This document shows positions 61,288 through 64,000 of a stretch of 64,000 nt of DNA, one piece after another. The number at the start of each line of letters is the position of its first letter. Within the stretch, counting starts at the first letter, position 1. Under the pieces are notes generated by a model, which was given only the letters and a program-made list of their open reading frames with translations, made no database searches and was not told where the DNA came from. Source of the DNA: Salinarchaeum sp. Harcht-Bsk1 (lineage in GTDB: Archaea > Halobacteriota > Halobacteria > Halobacteriales > Salinarchaeaceae); NCBI RefSeq assembly GCF_000403645.1, contig NC_021313.1, positions 1,755,014-1,819,013 of the forward strand. The letters run 5' to 3'. The translations under genes were made by a program, and so were the position numbers.

Positions 61288-61433
61288 GAGTGGATCGTGG
61301 CTCCCACCAACTCACGATGACAACCGTCGGTCTTGTTCCCCCGGCCCCCTCCCTCGCTTCACGTGATTTGCCACCACGGCTGCATGGTGTGTAATACCGT
61401 TATGTTATCTGTATGAGGGTACTGCCATAGAGG

Positions 61434-61718
61434 TTGGCCCCTATTCCGTTGATTGACGACGGGACCTCCGGCCTTCAAGTGACATACTCTCTCGGCAGTG
61501 ATGAGGAAATGGCCGAGGCAGTAATCAATGCCTTCCACGCTGCCAATATCGATGTCTTCGACAAACCGACAGAGCTCGATGATTGGGTCAGTACTGACAT
61601 CTTCGAAACCCTCCACTGGACTGATCGCCCGGTCTTCCTGAGCACACGCATTTGGGACCAACGGGTCGTACTGTGCGCCGAGGAGGTACGAATCTATACC
61701 ACCGGCGACCTCGAATGA
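61434..61718 (+). CDS. HalOD1-domain protein
   Basis: The 94-residue protein has the haloarchaeal output domain HalOD1, found in signal-transduction proteins: GLQVTYSLGSDEEMAEAVIN, a helix, then PTELDDWVSTDIFETLHWTD, and a beta hairpin RPVFLSTRIWDQRVVLCAEE with RIYTTGDLE. Length is that of a stand-alone HalOD1 protein. An in-frame TAG at 61428 forces a start at the TTG at 61434; no ATG or GTG precedes the domain, so a better start may have been lost. The neighbouring zinc ribbon is on the opposite strand. Confidence 0.7.
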   Translation: MAPIPLIDDGTSGLQVTYSLGSDEEMAEAVINAFHAANIDVFDKPTELDDWVSTDIFETLHWTDRPVFLSTRIWDQRVVLCAEEVRIYTTGDLE

Positions 61719-62005
61719 GTCTGCCTCTGACCGGAGAGCAGCGATCGGAGTCCTTTTTCTCCGGGGCGAAGCGACCGCTTTAGTCCGGCGAGCACTCCCC
61801 GAAAGACGTTGCAAGAGATGTGCCTTCCAACTGGTACGGCACGAACTGTTATATCCGAACGTCAGGTGTGGAGGTGACGATCCAAAATATTGGCTCGGCA
61901 GTCGGGTACGAATCTGGGCGCGAAGCCACTCACAACCTTCTGTGTAGTAATCCCGCCTGCTGGCAACCGAACTGGCAATCGATGGATCCGAACTGAGTCG
62001 CTCCC
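61719..62005 (+). other. Intergenic stretch of the right-end island
   Basis: No convincing gene lies in these 287 bases. A TTTTTCTCCGGGG element near 61757-61770, just past the HalOD1 stop, could be a terminator. A TTATATC element near 61852 and a TATTGG element near 61890 are possible promoters with no clear gene after them. The DNA is less G+C-rich than the chromosome to the left. Confidence 0.35.
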
Positions 62006-62212
62006 TTATGCGGGTGTGATCACATTCTGTTTGCTCGACCGAGACTGGATTTCGTGCCCACACTCGGGACACTCGTAGTCGAGATGGGTGGCGTGGACGT
62101 GGATGATCCAGTCTCCGTTGATGCGACTTTCGTGTGAACAGTTCGGACAATAGAGCGTTGCCTTGTGAGGCAGCTGACGCTCGGCGTGGTTGTTGGAGGG
62201 AACCATTTCCAC
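62006..62212 (-). CDS. Small zinc-ribbon protein, DUF8106-like
   Basis: The 68-residue protein contains TLYCPNCSHESRINGDWIIH and DYECPECGHEIQSR, two CPxC knuckles about 28 residues apart, a zinc ribbon. The order of a short leader, first knuckle, GDWI, second knuckle and a basic end fits a haloarchaeal family I recall as DUF8106. The start is the ATG at 62212 or the one at 62206. CCGTTATCC at about 62230-62238 is at the right distance for a TATA box. It lies between the 35-bp direct repeats. The function is unknown. Confidence 0.7.
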   Translation of the reverse strand: MEMVPSNNHAERQLPHKATLYCPNCSHESRINGDWIIHVHATHLDYECPECGHEIQSRSSKQNVITPA

Positions 62213-62861
62213 TTCTATGGCTCGTACCCGGATAACGGTGCCGTTGTCCGTTCGGTACTCTATTGAGAGTAATACTCTGGATGCGAATGCTATGAGGATG
62301 CGGTCCTCTTCGAAGCGTCAGCGGCGGCTCAACCACTGATGGGTCTCGAACATCGGGTGCACTCACTTGAGAAAGGAATCGGGCGGGTGGAGGACAATTC
62401 TGACTGCCACCAGCAGTTGGTTTGTCCGTTACGAGACCACGAGCGGCGGTATAACGACCGAGATGAATCACTCAGTCTCTCCGACGAGTGGCTCCAGAGA
62501 AGCAAACTCGCTCGGGTCGTTCGGCGGCGTAGCTGATGCGTAGGTACTAGTATTCAGAGAACTCTGCAGCGTCGAACTCACCAGCCAGCTACTGCTCTCT
62601 CCGGGGGAATTTCGCAGTCAAAATTGATTCGGCAGTCGCCTCGCGCGCGGAAAATCACGCGAATTGCTCGATCGAGGGAGATGACGACGCGGAATCCGCG
62701 GGTGAGGGCTGGAGCCTCGGGCTGCGTGGCGGGATAGAATCTACTGCTAGCTTTCTCGTGACGCAGACCTTCAGCAGGAATCTACTAGTAGAACCGGACT
62801 CGAAGCGGTATTCTTCTGCCTATATTGTTCCACGCCTCGGCAAGTCACTGGCCCGCGGTCG
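62213..62861 (+). other. Gene-poor stretch of the right-end island
   Basis: No gene with recognisable features lies here. A 65-codon frame at 62339-62536 has no clear promoter or family pattern. It contains GAATCTACTGCTAG near 62737-62750, a partial copy of the 35-bp repeat end, shortly before the full right copy at 62758. The composition is mixed, which fits decayed or rearranged DNA. Confidence 0.4.
62758..62792 (+). repeat. 35-bp direct repeat, right copy (att-like)
   Basis: This copy reads GTGACGCAGACCTTCAGCAG then GAATCTACTAGTAGA, identical to 61082-61116 except at one base. The two copies bracket 1,641 bases with the HalOD1 and zinc-ribbon genes. Direct repeats of this size at the edges of foreign-looking DNA are typical of integration sites, but no integrase gene lies inside or next to them in the window. 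Confidence 0.75.
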
Positions 62862-63668
62862 CTACCCCGTAGTTTCGGAAATATACGATTCGACAGCTTC
62901 CGCATCAACGTTTGAGCCAGGAGTCATGCCCATGTCGTAGAGTTCTTGATCTCCGACAGCCAGACGGTAGTGTTCGAGGCTTTCGCCATAGGCTTGAATG
63001 TGTTTCCCGGTTTCCAGTTGAACGTCTGCAGCCTTCTCTATGAGGTCCAGTATCGGACCGATCGAACCTGCTGACGGGATGTGGTCGTTAAATATCTCTT
63101 CGAGAAGATTGTTGCTGATGCCAAGTTTTCTCCGCTGAAGGTTATCCAGGTCATCGGCATCTTGGTCAATAAAACCCTGCAGAGATCCGATAGCTGATTT
63201 TTTCTCTCGTTCATAACCGAGGCCGGTCTGATCTTCCGGCTGATAGCCATCGACAAATGGGTTGAATACTCCGCCGGTGTTGATATCTTCTGTTACAGGA
63301 GCAATTGTGCCTGAGGTTGTGTCTACGAATTGCCATGGGTGTTCCCCGTCTATGTCTGTATTTTCTAGATCTGTGTAGACAATCGCTGTGCCGTGCTGAC
63401 TTTCATTAACATATATTGCCCGGAATGCTTTTCCGTTGTTTTGTTCCTGGTATTGGTTTAGTTCTTGGTTGAATGTGTTGGCTATTTCTTGGATTGTTGC
63501 TGCGAATCTGTGATTCCAGGCCGAGAATGCTGTTGGGTGTACGTGTCTTTGGTGTGTCCTGACTGCGTTTTGTGCGTCGCCGATAATGTGTTCCAGTTGT
63601 GTGAGTTCTGAGTACCATTCTTTGTCCCAGTGGCCGTACCCTTCTGTTGAATTATGGTTGGAGAACAA
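62862..63668 (-). CDS. Unrecognised protein, probable downstream part of a split gene
   Basis: The 268-residue frame has low G+C content and is Asn/Gln/Asp-rich, unlike most genes here. It has a helical first part (SELTQLEHIIGDAQNAVRTH and FAATIQEIANTFNQELNQYQ), a beta region near 85-130 and a helical end. The only available start is a TTG at 63668. Reading upstream in the same frame passes a single TGA at 63684-63686 into the next open frame with no shift, so this may be the C-terminal part of one longer protein cut by a nonsense change. No domain is recognised. Confidence 0.6.
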   Translation of the reverse strand: MFSNHNSTEGYGHWDKEWYSELTQLEHIIGDAQNAVRTHQRHVHPTAFSAWNHRFAATIQEIANTFNQELNQYQEQNNGKAFRAIYVNESQHGTAIVYTDLENTDIDGEHPWQFVDTTSGTIAPVTEDINTGGVFNPFVDGYQPEDQTGLGYEREKKSAIGSLQGFIDQDADDLDNLQRRKLGISNNLLEEIFNDHIPSAGSIGPILDLIEKAADVQLETGKHIQAYGESLEHYRLAVGDQELYDMGMTPGSNVDAEAVESYISETTG

Positions 63669-63683
63669 AAGTCCTTGATTATT

Positions 63684-64000
63684 TCAGTTGTATTTTTCTT
63701 GGTTGTTATTCTCCAGCTCCTGAATCACCTGATCGTAGACAGCGGCCTGGTGCCACTCCGAGACGCAGTTCTCGTAGAGGGCTGCCCTGTCGAAGCGGTG
63801 ATCGTCCCACGTCTGCTCCGTATTTCGCGTCCCAATGTTCTGCCCGGACGCGTCTTTCAGATCCACGATATACGCCGCAGGCGGCTCTTCCGACGGGCCC
63901 TCTCCGTCGCCGTCGGAGTCCGTTCCGCCATCGGCATTCGACGTTTCAGCTCCTCCCGATGCGACAGTGTCGTCCGCGGAGCTATCGTCGTCGGAACCGC
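63684..64000 (-). CDS. Unrecognised protein, N-terminal part outside the window
   Basis: The frame is open to the window's right edge. The first visible residues are acidic and Ser/Asp/Gly-rich (GSDDDSSADDTVASGGAE in part), like a linker after a membrane or surface domain. YIVDLKDASGQNIGTRNTEQ and a helical end, AAVYDQVIQELENNNQEKYN, follow. It ends at a TGA after which the same frame stays open for another 273 codons. The body is less G+C-rich than the linker. The family is not recognised; the true start is beyond the window. Confidence 0.55.
   Translation of the reverse strand, partial: GSDDDSSADDTVASGGAETSNADGGTDSDGDGEGPSEEPPAAYIVDLKDASGQNIGTRNTEQTWDDHRFDRAALYENCVSEWHQAAVYDQVIQELENNNQEKYN

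Noticed and set aside
61359-62471. Open frame of about 370 codons on the minus strand of the right-end island
   Set aside because: It runs through the antisense of the HalOD1 gene and overlaps the zinc ribbon. The translation has no protein-like pattern.
62339-62536. 65-codon frame in the right-end island
   Set aside because: Charged, without motif or promoter, and in a region that looks decayed. It cannot be supported.

Overview
This window is a stretch of haloarchaeal (class Halobacteria) chromosome. The evidence is the high G+C content, the acidic proteome, Tat and lipobox leaders, a PGF-CTERM surface protein, DUF1102, DUF7344 and HalOD1 families, an archaeal RfcS and Orc1/Cdc6, GuaAb and PurS as separate subunits, and TATA boxes 25-30 bases upstream of start codons with little or no leader. 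Genus and species cannot be told from the window. No rRNA, tRNA or CRISPR array was seen.

Layout. 1-9.3 kb: an extended SDR, a membrane protein, a small acidic protein, rfcS, a lipoprotein, a CtaA/Cox15-like protein, a possible PgsB/PgsC-like pair and purSQ. 9.9-14.5 kb: the pyrG-guaAb operon, a small membrane protein and a Gfo/Idh/MocA sugar dehydrogenase. 14.8-22.6 kb: an alkaline-phosphatase-superfamily protein overlapping a FemAB/BioF2-like acyltransferase, then a large PKD/PGF-CTERM surface protein and a membrane protein. 22.8-31.9 kb: a zinc alcohol dehydrogenase, larE, a beta-helix Tat lipoprotein, a CtBP-like 2-hydroxyacid dehydrogenase and several small haloarchaeal proteins. 32-38.1 kb: orc1/cdc6 beside a cluster of four secreted proteins that share a DUF1102-like mature N terminus, with a DUF7344 winged-helix regulator among them; this may be a TasA/bundling-pilus-like surface system. 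38.2-52.4 kb: a UPF0200-UPF0201 fusion, bacterial-type leuS, an ornithine cyclodeaminase/alanine dehydrogenase homologue, a surface Ig-like protein, a DMT transporter, an RNase HI, an M29 aminopeptidase, a class I aaRS-like paralogue and a threonine aldolase. 52.5-61 kb: PKD and PQQ-propeller secreted proteins, purU, an AhbA-AhbB fusion, an SDR and a TrpD2/YbiB-like protein. 61-64 kb: a less G+C-rich, island-like end bracketed in part by a 35-bp direct repeat, with a HalOD1 protein, a zinc ribbon and a large gene that seems to be split by an in-frame TGA.

The most unusual structure is not a gene. At least seven intergenic loci carry pieces of one dispersed element family of about 400-640 bp. 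It has outer inverted ends (TTGGAAGCCCC...GGGGCTTCCAA), inner inverted arms (GGCCCCTTCCAGTCCC and its complement) and a conserved core with perfect short hairpins. One 58-bp core segment is identical in copies 39 kb apart. The copies sit 40-51 bases from stop codons and 92-139 bases from start codons, so promoters are spared. They show half elements, internal deletions and hairpins inserted into an outer end. No described family was recognised.

Many starts were chosen from TATA spacing, which also supports two short genes (a 50-residue zinc ribbon and a 48-residue membrane protein).
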